Positions 63,572 through 64,000 of a DNA stretch of 64,000 bases are shown here, in pieces. Within the stretch, counting starts at the first letter, position 1, and each line of letters begins with the position of its first letter. This DNA is from Thiodiazotropha sp040506275. Its GTDB lineage: Bacteria; Pseudomonadota; Gammaproteobacteria; Chromatiales; Chromatiaceae. Under the pieces are notes generated by a model. The model worked only from the letters and a program-made list of their open reading frames with translations, was not told the DNA's origin and did no database searches. Location: the NCBI GenBank assembly GCA_040506275.1, contig JBEVXD010000002.1:62001-126000 (forward strand), written 5' to 3'. Made by a program: the position numbers and the translations under genes.

Positions 63572-64000
63572 GGTCTCTAAAACTACAGTTTGCATGATAT
63601 GACGTAAGCGGATTTCAACTGCTTTGCGACCTGGTAATCCAAGTGCATCGGCACAACCTCCCCAGGACTGTTTTTGCAAAACACGCTTAATCAATAATCT
63701 GTTATCCAATTCATTCAGCTGACCCAGGGAGAGGGCATGAAGCGATAAGGTATGAATTGAGGTGATTGTGTATTCGTAACCTCTGTTTGCGAAAGCATAA
63801 GCGGTTACATCGAGCCAATCCTGATCGGTCAGGCCAGACAATGGCGCTGTTTCGATATCTCTAAGCAGTGGCAGAACCAATTCGTCCGAGAGTTTTGACA
63901 GTGAATCGTTCAACAAAGCGGGGAGCTGTTTGGCATACTGTTTTCTTGCCTGAGCAAGAAGGTCGTCTCCATGATGGCTGAGGGATTGGAGGAACATCAC
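63518..64000 (-). CDS. Unrecognised protein, possibly 5' truncated, with HTH-like C-terminus
   Basis: 160 residues are visible; the frame is open to the right edge (GTG-ATG there), so the start may lie outside. I do not recognise the family. The protein is soluble and mostly helical. The segment KQSWGGCADALGLPGRKAVE with following IRLRHIM resembles a helix-turn-helix of the sigma region 4 type, so DNA binding is possible. The 3' end lies within the third unit of a tandem repeat, and two decayed copies of its last roughly 20 codons lie downstream. Confidence 0.6.
   Translation of the reverse strand: MMFLQSLSHHGDDLLAQARKQYAKQLPALLNDSLSKLSDELVLPLLRDIETAPLSGLTDQDWLDVTAYAFANRGYEYTITSIHTLSLHALSLGQLNELDNRLLIKRVLQKQSWGGCADALGLPGRKAVEIRLRHIMQTVVLETCSESIRHLAQSIGKDKS

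Overview
The window reads as chromosome of a gammaproteobacterium of moderate GC. The backbone order uvrY-uvrC-pgsA next to a Gly-Cys-Leu tRNA cluster, recC-recB-recD, htpG-adk, hrpA and iscR is gammaproteobacterial. A dissimilatory-type ATP sulfurylase (sat), a three-subunit proton-translocating transhydrogenase and the Prs/EPS modules of the PEP-CTERM/exosortase A (XrtA) system point to a sulfur-oxidising member of the Chromatiales/Sedimenticola/Thiodiazotropha type. The taxonomic call is inference from gene content only.

Layout. 1-10.8 kb: the 3' end of an outer-membrane beta-barrel gene of the XrtA type, htpG behind a sigma-32 promoter, adk, a thioredoxin, a YqiB-like protein, then uvrY, a family 5 uracil-DNA glycosylase, uvrC, pgsA, a secreted small-heat-shock-like protein and three tRNAs on the other strand. 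10.9-17.5 kb: an HD-GYP protein, a block of nested repeats, a FemAB-like protein, iscR behind IscR-type operators, prmB, a 105-residue unknown and hemN. 17.7-28.7 kb (minus strand): a type II secretion operon in the order gspG-H-I-J-K-L-M-N-D-E-F, without gspC and ending in a Sel1-type lipoprotein. 29.3-37.4 kb (plus strand, divergent): prsK-prsR-prsT, a polysaccharide export lipoprotein and a tyrosine autokinase. 37.8-50 kb: pntAA-pntAB-pntB, hrpA, a YchJ-like protein, a lytic transglycosylase, and a PilZ + DUF1631 pair. 50-64 kb: an HDOD protein, recCBD, sat, a 42-residue small ORF with its own promoter, a radical SAM protein, and a partial gene whose 3' end has been tandemly triplicated.

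How genes work together: PrsK/PrsR (sensor kinase and sigma-54 activator) probably control exopolysaccharide and PEP-CTERM protein genes. PrsT, the export lipoprotein and the tyrosine kinase belong to that export pathway, and the type II system beside them supplies another outer-membrane route. UvrC, the UDG and RecBCD cover excision and recombination repair. HD-GYP and PilZ proteins indicate c-di-GMP signalling.

The least ordinary content is non-coding. There are at least five families of small dispersed repeats (A-E here). They include one element (A) split by a 249-bp insertion (B) with an exact 8-bp target duplication, B itself carrying a 25-bp perfect hairpin (C). There is also a four-locus family (D), and an approximately 190-bp unit repeated three times that contains a palindrome plus the C-terminal coding end of the neighbouring gene. 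Several copies lie within a few bases of stop codons. I did not find a clear new defence system or CRISPR array.
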